From assembly GCA_054601695.1 (NCBI GenBank), contig BAAHQB010000201.1, positions 124,001 through 188,000 of the forward strand: a stretch of DNA of 64,000 nucleotides, written 5' to 3'. Every line of letters starts with the position of its first letter. Positions within the stretch are counted from its first letter, which is position 1. Under the pieces are notes generated by a model. The model searched no databases and had not been told where the DNA came from. It saw only the letters and a program-made list of their open reading frames with translations. The translations under genes and the position numbers were made by a program. Below are positions 42,960-64,000 of this stretch, one piece after another. The stretch comes from Amorphochlora amoebiformis (lineage: Eukaryota > Cercozoa > Chlorarachniophyceae).

Positions 42960-43940
42960 ACTACTCTGAGGGTTACCATTAGGGTTAAAACTATAGTAAC
43001 TATTACCATTAGGGTTACAACTATAGGTTCTGTTAGCATTAGGGTTAAATCTATAGTAACTATTAGCATTAGGGTTACAACTATAGAATCTGTTAGCATT
43101 AGGGTTAAAACTATAGTAACTATTACCATTAGGGTTAAAACTATAGTAACTATTACCATTAGGGTTAGAAGTATAGAATCTGTTAGCATTAGGGTTTGAA
43201 GTATAGGATCTATTAGCATTAGGGTTAAAACTATAGGATCTATTAGCATTAGGGTTAAAACCATAGTAACTATTACCATTAGGGTTAAAACTATAGTAAC
43301 TATTACCATTAGGGTTAGAAGTATAGAATCTGTTAGCATTAGGGTTTGAAGTATAGGATCTATTAGCATTAGGGTTAAAACTATAGGATCTATTAGCATT
43401 AGGGTGAAAACTATAGTAACTATTACCATTAGGGTTAAAACTACAGTAACTATTAGCATTAGGGTTACAACTATAGATTTTTTTAGCATTAGGGTTAAAT
43501 CTATAGTAACTATTAGCATTAGGGTTAAAACTATAGTGACTATTAGCATTAGGGTTACAAGTATAGTAACTATTAGCATTAGGGTTAAAACTATAGTAAC
43601 TATTACCATTAGGGTTACAACTATAGAATCTGTTAGCATTAGGGTTAGAAGTATATAATCTGTTAGCTTTAGGGTTAGAAGTGTAGTTTCTGTTAGCATT
43701 AGGGTTACAAGTATGGAATCTGTTAGCATTAGGGTTAGAAGTATAGTTTTTGTTAGCATTAGGGTTACAAGTATAGTTCCTGTTAGCATTAGGGTTACAA
43801 GTATAGTTTCTGTTAGCATTAGGGTTACAAGTATAGTTTCTGTTAGCATTAGGGTTAGACGTATAGAATCTGTTAGCATTAGGGTTACAAGTATAGTTCC
43901 TGTTAGCATTAGGGTTAGAAGTATAGTATTTGTAAGGTTA
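42960..43940 (+). repeat. 30-base minisatellite, about 32 copies
   Basis: Unit TTAGCATTAGGGTTAAAACT plus ATAGTAACTA, period 30, with alternating variant types. Each unit contains TTAGGGTT, so it may derive from the telomere motif. The minus strand stays open for 394 codons with a ten-residue period. Confidence 0.95.
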
Positions 43941-43949
43941 GAAGTATAG

Positions 43950-48427
<4,478 letters not shown>

Positions 48428-48498
48428 GTCCGGGTAGCTTAATGGGAAAGTGCTGGCCTGAAGCACCAGAGACCAAAGTTCGATTCTTTGTCCGGACA
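48428..48498 (+). tRNA. tRNA-Phe-like (anticodon GAA)
   Basis: The sequence folds as a cloverleaf. The acceptor GTCCGGG pairs with TCCGGAC, the D stem GCTT with AAGT, and the T arm is CAAAG-TTCGATT-CTTTG. The anticodon loop is CTGAAGC with U33 and anticodon GAA. The anticodon stem has one C-A mismatch and the variable loop is 4 bases. It could be a working gene, an organelle-derived copy or part of a SINE. Confidence 0.5.
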
Positions 48499-48516
48499 TT
48501 CCTTCTTCCCTCTTCC

Positions 48517-48584
48517 GGCCCTGCCAGCGGATCTGGCCCGGTGGCTTCTAACCACTGCTGGAGGGTTCAACTCCCTCCAGGGTC
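48517..48584 (+). tRNA. tRNA-Arg-like (anticodon TCT)
   Basis: The acceptor GGCCCTG pairs with CAGGGTC, the anticodon stem GGTGG with CCACT around loop CTTCTAA, and the T arm is GAGGG-TTCAACT-CCCTC. The D arm is short and lacks the usual U8 and GG, so this may be a decayed or organelle-type tRNA. Confidence 0.38.
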
Positions 48585-48605
48585 TTATAATGTTTCCTTT
48601 AATCC

Positions 48606-48675
48606 GCTCGAATAGCTTAATGGAAAAGCGCTGGCCTGAAGCACCAGAGATCAAAGTTCAATTCTTTGTTCGGGC
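48606..48675 (+). tRNA. Second tRNA-Phe-like copy (anticodon GAA)
   Basis: Close relative of 48428-48498 with compensating changes. The acceptor GCTCGAA pairs with TTCGGGC (one G-U), the D stem GCTT with AAGC, and the T arm is CAAAG-TTCAATT-CTTTG. The anticodon arm is identical. Paired changes in the acceptor suggest the fold has been kept. Confidence 0.45.
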
Positions 48676-48781
48676 ATTTCTCCATTCATTTCGGCCCAAC
48701 TCCCTCCAGGGTATTTTTTAACCTACCTAAGGAGCATGAAGGAAGCTCTTTTTTTGGCAAACCTTAATTAGTATTCACAAA

Positions 48782-48912
48782 GTGTTTTGTTATACCGTTG
48801 ATGTTGATCAACCGGCAATCATTGAGTTGGCCCTTACATTCGGAGTCAATGACTCAACACGAGCCCCTTGGCTCTTGAAACATTCTGAATCAATGACTCT
48901 AGTGACTCTAGT

Positions 48913-48930
<18 letters not shown>
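48782..48930 (+). CDS. Candidate isolated exon
   Basis: A plus-strand frame reads CYTVDVDQPAIIELALTFGV and on through APWLLKHSES before (TA)n. Amino-acid use looks protein-like, but no splice-linked neighbour or family was found. GACTCTAGTGACTCTAGTGA at its end is a small tandem repeat. Confidence 0.25.
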
Positions 48931-48984
<54 letters not shown>

Positions 48985-49412
48985 TATGATATATCATTAA
49001 TAATACGGAAGAAATATACTAGATATACTACAATTGTATAAATTAGTATACGAGCCTAGAATTCAAGTAAACCGAAAATGGTATTATAAATTTGTAGTTA
49101 TAATTAAGCCTGATCTAGAGAAGCTATCATGACTGCCATCGGAATTCATCAAGTTGTTACAATTCCATTTGTAGTGAACTGGCCTATGCTAGTATGACTA
49201 CAACTAGTACAAATGGCTAGGATACTGATAATAAGACTATTACTAAATATCAATCATCGATATCAAAACCAAGTTGAAAAAAGACTCTACTATGATCATC
49301 GGACAACTGGGGTTTTCACTAGTTACAGTTTACATGGGAAGTTGCTACTATTCTAGCTGTCCTAACAAAGCGTTGGTGTTAAAGATACCAGTTATACGAT
49401 GTACTAACGCTA
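48931..49412. other. Intergenic: (TA)n and a CTAG-rich stretch
   Basis: 48918-48982 is (TA)n. 48985-49412 is unique AT-rich sequence with many CTAG and TAGTAC motifs, the 3' flank of the Tim14 gene. No open frame or exon seen. Confidence 0.5.
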
Positions 49413-53839
<4,427 letters not shown>

Positions 53840-53949
53840 CAAAAATTACCCAAAACAGGCCAACCCCCCCCAATTTAAATGATATATTGGGTGTTATACG
53901 CGACTCAAACAGGTTTTAAACCACAACATACAATAAAGTAACCATATTT

Positions 53950-54300
53950 ACTGCTATATACACCATTGCCGTAGTAGCTCATTTTTCCGGAGTGCGTGGC
54001 TGGGAAAGTGTCCCACGGATGTCCCGTGTTGATGTGACCCGCGAAAGGGGACATCCCTGGGACATCGAGAAACTCCAAGCGGTTGGCTCTTCCCGCGTTC
54101 CTGAGTTACTTCCGCTTGTTTTTCGACGGTAAACGGAGAATTATGCTCTGAATGTGTTTTTTACCTTCCGAAGGGCTAAAGGGGGGGGGGGGGGGGAAAG
54201 GGTTTCAGTTTCTCTTATCGCTTCCCTCTTTCTTTCTGTTCCGAAAAGGCTGCGACTCTCACTCTCTTTCTTTCTCTCCGGATGAGTGGTGTATGAATCA
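53950..54300. other. GC-rich segment with G run, palindromes and (CT)-rich tail
   Basis: It contains GTGTCCCACGGATGTCCCGT, GGGGACATCCCTGGGACATC and a run of about 17 G at 54181-54197, then CTTTCT-rich sequence. It resembles 48180-48300 in motif content and order, so the two may be copies of one dispersed element. Confidence 0.45.
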
Positions 54301-54367
54301 TGTGCTTTATTTTGATGTGAATGTGCATATGCATACGCATGTGCATATATATATGTGTATGTGTATG

Positions 54368-54434
<67 letters not shown>

Positions 54435-54534
54435 CATACACACATACACATTTTTACACACACACACACATATATACATATATAAATATATACATATGTA
54501 CATATACATACATTATATACATATACATATACAT

Positions 54535-54582
<48 letters not shown>

Positions 54583-54621
54583 ATATTTATACATATACAC
54601 GTATGCATAAGTGTATGTATA

Positions 54622-54702
<81 letters not shown>

Positions 54703-54705
<3 letters not shown>

Positions 54706-54735
54706 ATGCCGCAATATCGGCGAGGTGGTCGCAAG
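54703..54735 (+). repeat. Start-codon echo of exon 54928-55006
   Basis: GATGCCGCAATATCGGCGAG plus GTGGTCGCAAG repeats the first 30 bases of the next gene including its ATG, upstream of the true exon and between (TA)n blocks. Confidence 0.88.
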
Positions 54736-54839
<104 letters not shown>

Positions 54840-54862
54840 ATATATATATATATATAAAAATA

Positions 54863-54926
<64 letters not shown>

Positions 54927-54927
54927 G

Positions 54928-56140
<1,213 letters not shown>

Positions 56141-56324
56141 TAGCCTTTGTAGGGATATTCTGTTTCTCTCTTTCTTCATTTTTCTCTTATATATATATAT
56201 ATATATATATTTTTAACCCGAATTTCTATCTCTTTTTTGTTCTATTTCTTCTCTTATTTTAATTTCGCTCTCTATTATTTCTTCGGGGTTCCCGTTTGTG
56301 ATATGTTTTGTTCACATTTGTTCA

Positions 56325-56745
56325 GTTTTTTTTTGTTCATCTTTGTTCTATTTCGTTCACACCTTTGTTCTGTTTTGTTCACCTTTGTTCCGTTTTGTTC
56401 ACATTTGTTCCGTTTTTTGTTCATCTTTGTTCTGTTTTGTTCACCTTTGTTCTGTTTTGTTCACCACTGCTCTGTTTATCGCTCATTGCCGTTTTTTTTT
56501 TCACTCTCTCTTCCTATTGTTTAAGTAACGCATCTCTCTCTCTCTCGCTCTCTCGCTCTCTCTCTCTCTCTCTATCGCTCTCTCTCTCTCTCTCTCTATC
56601 GCTCTCTCTCTCTCTCTCTATCGCTCTCTCTCTCTCTCTCTATCGCTCTCTCTCTCTCTCTCTATCGCTCTCTCTCTCTCTCTCTATCGCTCTCTCTCTC
56701 TCTCTCTATCGCTCTCTCTCTCTCTCTATCGCTCTCTCTCTCTCT
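56325..56745 (+). repeat. TTTGTTC-rich repeats and (CT)n with TATCG punctuations
   Basis: 56325-56470 repeats TCTGTTTTGTTCACCTTTGT about eight times. 56530-56745 is (CT)n interrupted by TATCGC at a spacing of about 26. Confidence 0.9.
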
Positions 56746-56801
56746 CTTTTATGTCCATTCCAATCATCCCATCCACATTTCAGGATGATGTTATGTTTAT
56801 A

Positions 56802-56879
<78 letters not shown>

Positions 56880-56909
56880 TATATTTCTTTCATGCTCACT
56901 CTACGATAT

Positions 56910-56994
<85 letters not shown>

Positions 56995-57054
56995 TTCATT
57001 TCCAATCAGCCCCACTCCATTTCGGAACGATATTATATTTTACATACACATATA

Positions 57055-57085
<31 letters not shown>

Positions 57086-57101
57086 CATATATACATAATA
57101 G

Positions 57102-57828
57102 GAAAAGGATACCGTCAGTTTCGATCTGACCGTTACTCCCCATCTGACCCCCCTCTCTCCTGGTAAAATTGCCCAAAACCGCAACCTTAATCCTAACCGC
57201 AACAATCCTACTAGCGCTAACACTAACCCTATCCATGTCTCACTATTCTCTCTCCCTCTCTCTCACAACCTAACCCTAACCCTAACCCTAACCCTCAACC
57301 CTAACCCTAACCCTAACCCTAACCCTAACCCTAACCCTAACCCTAACTCTCAACCCTAACCCTAACCCTAACCCTAACCCTAACCCTAACCCTAACCCTA
57401 ACTTTTAACCCTAACCCTAACCCTAACCCTAACCCTAACCCTAACCCTAACCCAGATTCTCCCGAACCCGATCATGTTTTCATTCTCGTAGTTCCCGGTG
57501 AAGAAGAGGAGGTTTTAGCCAACCCTAACCCTAACCCTAACCCTAACCCTAACCCTAACCCTAACCCTAACCCTTACCCTAACCCTAACCCTAACCCTAA
57601 CCCTAACCCTAACCTTACGCTAACCGAGCCTACCCTTGTCCTGATGCTAAGCGTATAGTAAGTATGTATGTATCAGGATATCTTTGAGTTGAGTAGTTTA
57701 ATAAGTCCAGAGGGGAAGCTTGAGGACTTTACCATGCAATTTCGACGAAAGCGGGTCATTAGAAACCCTAACCCTAACCCTAACCCTAACCCTAAACCTA
57801 GGAGTGACTGACTATATATATATATATG

Positions 57829-57893
<65 letters not shown>

Positions 57894-57968
57894 AGCCTAG
57901 GTTTCTGCTGCAGCTGGAGGCGGCCCCCGTTGTGGCGTTGTATATTCAGGTATATATATATATGTATA

Positions 57969-58012
<44 letters not shown>

Positions 58013-58312
58013 ATACATACATATCCGATTGTTACGTTATTTGTTCGGGTACGAAATACATACTGCATATATTAGTAGATTTAGTATATATTTTGTATAT
58101 ATATATATACATATATATATATATTGATATATATTGATATATATTGATATATATATATATATATATATATATATCTGTATATATATATATATATGTTTTG
58201 TTTTTATTGTATATATATATATATATATATATATGTAAATATGTATCATTTATAATGTATAAATATTTATATGTATATTTATATATATATATATATACAC
58301 ACATATATAGAT

Positions 58313-58352
<40 letters not shown>

Positions 58353-58364
58353 ATATATATATAT

Positions 58365-58429
<65 letters not shown>

Positions 58430-58485
58430 TATTTATATATATATTTATAAATAAATAATATATATATATATATATTTATAAATAT

Positions 58486-58536
<51 letters not shown>

Positions 58537-59080
58537 CACACACATATATATATATATATATATGCATACATATCTACACATACATACATATAACATTATC
58601 CATTTTCCCCAGTTCAAATATACTAATACACACACATAATTCCGACCCTAACCCTAACCCTAACCTAACTAATCCTAACCCTAACCCTAACCCTAACCCT
58701 AACCCTAACCCTAACCCTAACCTTAACCTGACAACACGTAGAGGCCAAAGGAACCACAAACAGAAGACACGGGAGAGGAAGTATGTGTACTCATCCTACC
58801 TATGTGCATTTTTTTCCACTCTCTCTCTCTCTCTCTCTCATATCTCTCTCTCTCATATCTCTCTCTCTCATATATCTCTCTCTCTCATCTCTCTCTCTCT
58901 CATATCTCTCTTTCTCATATATATCTCTCTCATATCTCTCTCTCTCTTTCTCTCTTAACTCTCTTTCTTTATATCTTTCTTTCTCTCTCTCTCTTCCTTT
59001 CTCTCGTCTTTCCCTCGCGCTCCCTCTCTTCTCTCACACTCTCTTTCTGTCCTCTCTCTCAGTTTCTCTCTCTCTCTCAG

Positions 59081-59112
<32 letters not shown>

Positions 59113-59283
59113 CCCTCTTACACTCTCTCTTTCATTTATCTCACTCTCTTTTTCTCTCCTCTCTCTCTTTCTCTTTCTTCTCCCCCTTTCCTTCCCTCCT
59201 CCTCTCTGTATAATATATATATATATATATATAAATAGTATAATATGTATATATAATATATATATATATATAATAGTATAATG

Positions 59284-59316
<33 letters not shown>

Positions 59317-59437
59317 ATAGTATAATGTATATATAATATATATATATATACATATATATATACATATACATATATATATATATACATATATATATAAAAA
59401 ATAATATATGTATATATATTAAAAATAATATATGTGG

Positions 59438-59478
<41 letters not shown>

Positions 59479-59590
59479 TATTAGGGCCGTGAGTTTCGGT
59501 ATCCAAGCCTAACTCTAACACCATCCCTTATATGTATATACAATATAAATATGTATGTTTATATATGTATATATATATAATAGTATAATG

Positions 59591-59625
<35 letters not shown>

Positions 59626-59661
59626 ATAGATAGCGCTTCTGTTATTTATTATATATAAACT

Positions 59662-59705
<44 letters not shown>

Positions 59706-59839
59706 TTATATATATACATATTAGGGCCGTGAGTTTCGGTATCCAAGCCTAACTCTAACACCATCCCTTACCCTAACAGTCGACCTGTTGGTGTATATAT
59801 ATATATTATATATATATATATATATATCTAAATAATATA

Positions 59840-59884
<45 letters not shown>

Positions 59885-60049
59885 TAGTGCATATTAATAA
59901 TTCCTAAGCCCAGCATATTCGTAGGAATATGAAAATGTCGGGGCGATATATATAAATCTTTGCGCTTTTTTAATAAATCGGGAAAAAGTTAAAGCTTATG
60001 AGGTATGTATGTGTGTGTATATGTGTATGTTTATATATATATATATACA

Positions 60050-60093
<44 letters not shown>

Positions 60094-60221
60094 TGTACAT
60101 ACACCCATGTATATACTATATATATATATACATACATATATACACATATATATATATGTATTTATATCTACACATACATTTATCCATATACGTGTGTATA
60201 CAGACACACACACATATATAC

Positions 60222-60270
<49 letters not shown>

Positions 60271-60291
60271 TATGTTTTCATATACACACAC

Positions 60292-60332
<41 letters not shown>

Positions 60333-60366
60333 ATATACACACATATGTATATATATATATATATAC

Positions 60367-60452
<86 letters not shown>

Positions 60453-60489
60453 CGCCCGTATACACACGTATGTTGATGAATGCATGTAT

Positions 60490-60542
<53 letters not shown>

Positions 60543-60577
60543 TTTTGTATACACACACGCACACACACACACAAACT

Positions 60578-60608
<31 letters not shown>

Positions 60609-60683
60609 ATATATATATGTATATATATGTACATATATATATATATATATATATACATATACAGATACATACATACATACACA

Positions 60684-60727
<44 letters not shown>

Positions 60728-60984
60728 CATATCTATACATACATATAATATATATATATATATATATATTCATCTATATATATATATATATATATACATA
60801 TATATTGATTATGTAACTATAACATCAGAAAATTCCAGGAGTTGGGGATCCTTTAATCGGGATAACCCTAACTGTCACCGCAAATAAGCCAATATTCACA
60901 CCTGAACTTCTAGAGGTATTATAAAATTTTATCTCTATGCCAAGAAACAGAAGGAAGGGAGATTGAATGAGGGATAGAGCAAGG

Positions 60985-61020
<36 letters not shown>

Positions 61021-61220
61021 AAAGGGAGAATTCTCGAGAGAGGGGAGAGAGAATTCGAGAGAGATAGAGAGAATCAGAAACAGAGATAGCGAAGTTCAGT
61101 AATATCTCAAACGATACGTCAGGGTTAGGGTTAGGGTTAGGGTTAGGGTTAGAGTTAGGCTTAGGGTTAGGGTTAGGGATAGGGATTGGATTGTCTTGGG
61201 ATTGAGGATCATTCAAAGGG

Positions 61221-61271
<51 letters not shown>

Positions 61272-62164
61272 AAAGAGGTTTTGATAAGCAGAAAGAGACC
61301 GGATAAGAGCGTAGATACGGTATTCGAGAGCGGAAAAAGAGAGAAAACGAGTGAGAAAGAGAGAAAACGAGTGAGAAAGAGAGAAAACGAGTGAGAAAGA
61401 GGGAGAAAGAGGGAGCCAAATCTCAAATCTCAAAAAAATCACTAATTACTAATCCTTAATCCTAATCAGAGGTTCATACCTGTAGAAGTGACCGTCGATT
61501 CAATAAATGACCTACCTGAGGCGAGGGGTTGGGGGGGGGAGCGTGAGGATTCCGAAGAGGAGAAAAAACTAGAGAAAAATCTGGAAAATTCCGGAGATTC
61601 CAAGAATATTCCGAAACTTTTCCTCAAGTAACGCTAACCATAACTCTAATCCTAACCATTAGTTGCAATCAGTAGCCTCTAACTTCACGCCACGAAGCTC
61701 AACATCTAACCCTAATTCTAACCCTAACCCTAACCCTAACCCTAACCCTAACACTAACCTCTCAACTTCGTCCCTAACCCTAACCCTAACCCTAACCCTA
61801 ACCCAAACCTAACCCTAACCCTAACCCTAACACTAACCATAACCTCTCAACTCCGTCCCAGCTATTAGCCCAAGCTTAACCCTAATCCCAGCCTTTTAAC
61901 CATGACTCTAACCCTAACCCTAACCCTAACCCTAACCCTAACTCTAACTCTAACCCTAACCCTAACCGCAGGTATTCTTTCTTCGGCTTCCACGACGTGA
62001 TTTCGGCTGAGATGTACGCATTCCTCCTGACCCCTAACCCTAACCCTAACCCTAACCTTAACCCTAACCCTAACCCTAACCCTAACCCTAACCCTAACCC
62101 TAACCCTAACCCTAACCCTAACCCTAACCCTAACCCTAACCCTAACCCTAACCCTAAGCTTTAA
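57102..62164 (+). CDS. Unrecognised multi-exon gene, beta-rich acidic protein
   Basis: Exons with GT-AG ends: 57102-57162 ([15 protein letters not shown]), 57456-57511 ([18 protein letters not shown]), 57719-57754 ([12 protein letters not shown]), 57893-57949 ([19 protein letters not shown]), 58742-58780 ([13 protein letters not shown]), 59725-59790 ([12 protein letters not shown]...VDLL), 59925-60002 ([16 protein letters not shown]...), 60829-60915 ([16 protein letters not shown]...), 61470-61627 ([20 protein letters not shown]..., then acidic/Lys-rich) and 61972-62164 ([20 protein letters not shown], then Pro-Asn repeats to TAA). Each listed neighbour joins in phase, though exons may be missing between 57949 and 58742. 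Alternating hydrophobic strands and '[12 protein letters not shown]' suggest C2- or Ig-like domains, as in some ciliary proteins; this is only an impression. The 5' end is not found; 56791 (acceptor TTTCAG, then GATGATGTTATG) may belong. CCCTAA arrays lie in several introns. Confidence 0.58.
57265..57610 (-). repeat. Large (CCCTAA)n array around exon 57456-57511
   Basis: Runs at 57269-57452 and 57522-57615 flank the exon directly. The acceptor CCCAG abuts the left run. Confidence 0.95.
58640..58735 (-). repeat. Interstitial (CCCTAA)n
   Basis: About 13 units ending in TTAACCTGACAACACGTAG, the acceptor of exon 58742-58780. Confidence 0.93.
58815..59205 (+). repeat. CT-rich tract with CATATCTCTCTC units
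   Basis: Pyrimidine-rich; CTCATATCTCTCTCT recurs eight times near its left end. It follows the donor of exon 58742-58780. Ser/Leu open frames here are by-products. Confidence 0.9.
59470..59530 (+). repeat. 5'-edge echo of exon 59725-59790
   Basis: ATTAGGGCCGTGAGTTTCGG plus TATCCAAGCCTAACTC repeats the acceptor and first 50 or so exon bases without change, upstream of the exon. Confidence 0.93.
60955..61080 (+). repeat. GA-rich tract
   Basis: Purine-rich sequence with (GA)n and GAGAGAGGGGAGAGAGAATT, in the intron after exon 60829-60915. Confidence 0.85.
61110..61190 (+). repeat. Interstitial (TTAGGG)n
   Basis: About nine TTAGGG-type units (with AGAGTTAGGCTTAGGG variants) in the same intron, on the sense strand. 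Confidence 0.9.
61318..61410 (+). repeat. 20-base repeat GAGAAAACGAGTGAGAAAGA
   Basis: Three to four tandem copies followed by GGGAGAAAGAGGGAG. Intronic, before exon 61470-61627. Confidence 0.9.
61705..62158 (-). repeat. (CCCTAA)n arrays at the end of the gene
   Basis: Runs at 61705-61755, 61770-61845, 61905-61965 and 62035-62158. The last is read through in frame by exon 61972-62164. Confidence 0.93.
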
Positions 62165-62284
62165 TCTCAGCCCTGCTGCGAGGAATATAATACCAGGGGC
62201 GAATAAAAGGATTGGATATAGAAGAACCTTCTTTCTCTCCAGGTGTGGTTAGTAAATATATGTATATATATATATATGTATATG

Positions 62285-62332
<48 letters not shown>

Positions 62333-62358
62333 CACATGTATATGTGAAATATATGGAG

Positions 62359-62389
<31 letters not shown>

Positions 62390-62426
62390 TAATATATACA
62401 ATTAAATATGTGTTTCTATATATGCG

Positions 62427-62463
<37 letters not shown>

Positions 62464-62540
62464 ATATTTGGACATACAAAGATATATTGGTGGTTAGATA
62501 TCTTGATTATGTCCATATATCTACTGCAATAATAGTCTTG

Positions 62541-62606
<66 letters not shown>

Positions 62607-62679
62607 ATATATTTGGACATAAAATATATTGGTTGTTAGATATCTTGATTATGTCCATATATCTACTGCAATAATAGTC

Positions 62680-62715
<36 letters not shown>

Positions 62716-62792
62716 GATATATCTGGACATACAAAGATATATTGGTGGTTAGATATCTTGATTATGTCCATATATCTACTGCAATAATAGTC

Positions 62793-62837
<45 letters not shown>

Positions 62838-62905
62838 GGACATACAAAGATATATTGGTGGTTAGATATCTTGATTATGTCGATATATCTACTGCAATAA
62901 TAGTC

Positions 62906-62949
<44 letters not shown>

Positions 62950-63000
62950 TATATCTGTACATACAAATATATATTTGTGTTTAGATATCTTGATTATGTC

Positions 63001-63040
<40 letters not shown>

Positions 63041-63114
63041 ATATTTGGACATACAAAGATATATTGGTGGTTAGATATCTTGATTATGTCGATATATCTA
63101 CTGCAATAATAGTC

Positions 63115-63148
<34 letters not shown>

Positions 63149-63518
63149 GATATATCTGGACATACAAAGATATATTGGTGTTTAGATATCTTGATTATGT
63201 CATAATACATATATATATATACATATATATACATATATGTATATATGATATATCTGGACATACAAAGATATATTGGTGGTTAGATATCTTGATTATGTCG
63301 ATATATCTACTGCAATAATAGTCTTTTAAACATCTTTTTCTTTCTGATTTGGATCATGGCATATTTCCGTATGGTTCTTGGAAAAAATGATATATATATA
63401 TATACATATATATATTCATAACTCACATATAAAGGGTATGTATATATAACTAAAAATACACGTGGGCCGACATATATTTGGGCCTTGGGAGAGCTTCTGG
63501 TATATCATAGCGGATATT

Positions 63519-63556
<38 letters not shown>

Positions 63557-63726
63557 CATATATATTATACATATATATATCTTTATATTGAAAAGATGGT
63601 ATAAAGATAATATGCAATTGTGCTTTTGAGTACTGGTCTGTATTTCATGATTAATATGTCGATATAATCGATATATTCCATATCTTCAGTATATTCATAA
63701 TTTATATGACGGATATCTATAAATAG

Positions 63727-63767
<41 letters not shown>

Positions 63768-63945
63768 CATTTATCTTTATATTGAAAAGAAGGTATAAAG
63801 ATAATATGCTTTTGAGTCCTGGTCTGTATTTCATGATTAATATGTCGATATAATCGATATATTCAATATATTCAGTATACTCAATATATTCGATATATTG
63901 AGTATGTTTCAATATATTCATAGAACGCACAGATCGTGATCTCAT
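62154..63945 (-). CDS. Unrecognised gene with a tandemly amplified internal exon
   Basis: The terminal exon 62234-62154 ([20 protein letters not shown]..., stop TAG) is preceded by a canonical branch site TACTAAC and acceptor GAGAG. A 46-base exon ([14 protein letters not shown], acceptor TTGCAG, donor GTATGT) joins to it in phase; about six full copies lie between 62478 and 63312. Exon 63496-63462 ([11 protein letters not shown], donor GTGTAT) joins in phase to any one copy. A first exon with ATG at 63945 ([12 protein letters not shown], then YIEY-type repeats and [15 protein letters not shown]) is possible. The stop overlaps the 3' end of the plus-strand gene by a few bases. No family is recognised. 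The amplified exon's plus strand is also open ([14 protein letters not shown]), but it has no acceptor there. Confidence 0.48.
62460..63330 (-). repeat. Tandem array of a whole 46-base exon
   Basis: Units of about 100-150 bases share GGTTAGATATCTTGATTATG and TCTACTGCAATAATAGTCTT separated by (TA)n. Acceptor starts are at about 62523, 62665, 62768, 62890, 63100 and 63312. Two more units (near 62955 and 63150) lack the acceptor side. Confidence 0.93.
63590..63900. repeat. Two copies of a 140-base segment
   Basis: TTATATTGAAAAGATGGTAT...GTCTGTATTTCATGATTAAT...TAATCGATATATTC occurs at 63583 and 63778. The second copy may carry the first exon of the minus-strand gene. Confidence 0.85.
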
Positions 63946-64000
63946 TTTCAGGCTTTGTACATATGTATAGATACATACACACACACACGTGTATATATTT

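Noticed and set aside
62461-63330. Plus-strand exon array reading [14 protein letters not shown]
   Set aside because: No acceptor precedes it on the plus strand, whereas the minus strand has TTGCAG and GTATGT on every full copy and joins in phase to both neighbours.

Overview
The window is nuclear DNA of a eukaryote, most likely a unicellular alga or other protist. The genes have many short exons with GT-AG introns. Interstitial telomere-type repeats of the TTAGGG/CCCTAA kind occur from about 17.4 kb to 62.2 kb. Most of the sequence is (TA)n microsatellite. I cannot name the species. Long open frames made only of Y/I/V/M/H residues are translations of (TA)n and are not genes. The real genes were found by reading non-TA islands on both strands and joining exons by splice sites and codon phase.

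Layout. 1-1944 (+): 3' end of a gene with a TFIIS N-terminal-type domain. 3124-10625 (-): a 21-exon Atg1/ULK autophagy kinase with a C-terminal MIT/EAT-like region. 10818-12855 (+): a secreted or lumenal sulfotransferase, divergent from the kinase. About 14.0-14.8 kb (+): a weak gene candidate. 17314-36443 (-): a TRIM37-like E3 ubiquitin ligase (RING, B-box, coiled coil, MATH) in about 30 small exons over 19 kb. 37419-37844 (+): a basic IQ-motif protein, divergent from TRIM37. About 39.8-42.6 kb (+): an unrecognised gene whose last exons lie inside TTAGGG arrays. 43950-47368 (-): a 67-residue unknown protein. 48428-48675 (+): three tRNA-like cloverleaves. 49413-53839 (-): Tim14/Pam18, the J-domain protein of the mitochondrial import motor. 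54928-56140 (+): a 63-residue basic protein. 57102-62164 (+): an unrecognised multi-exon gene. 62154-63945 (-): an unrecognised gene that converges on it.

The main unexplained structure is how the introns have grown. Many large introns contain (TA)n together with repeated partial copies of the neighbouring exon edge, including its splice site. Copies of an exon's 5' edge (acceptor plus first exon bases) lie upstream of the true exon. Copies of its 3' edge (last exon bases plus donor) lie downstream. I call these 'exon-edge echoes'. They occur in nearly every multi-exon gene of the right two thirds of the window. Several apparently anonymous minisatellites (71 bp at 51.1-51.75 kb, 32 bp at 26.3-26.6 kb, 160 bp at 23.9-24.4 kb, about 107 bp at 28.4-29.2 kb) are arrays of such echoes. 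TTAGGG runs are the other intron filler, and several exon boundaries fall directly in the telomere motif.

The genes have unrelated roles (autophagy, sulfation, ubiquitination, mitochondrial import, transcription) and do not form a pathway. What they share is intron architecture. Exon joins were checked by phase: Atg1, the sulfotransferase, the 67-residue and the 63-residue proteins close perfectly. TRIM37, Tim14 and the unknown genes each keep an unresolved junction or terminus, stated in their entries.
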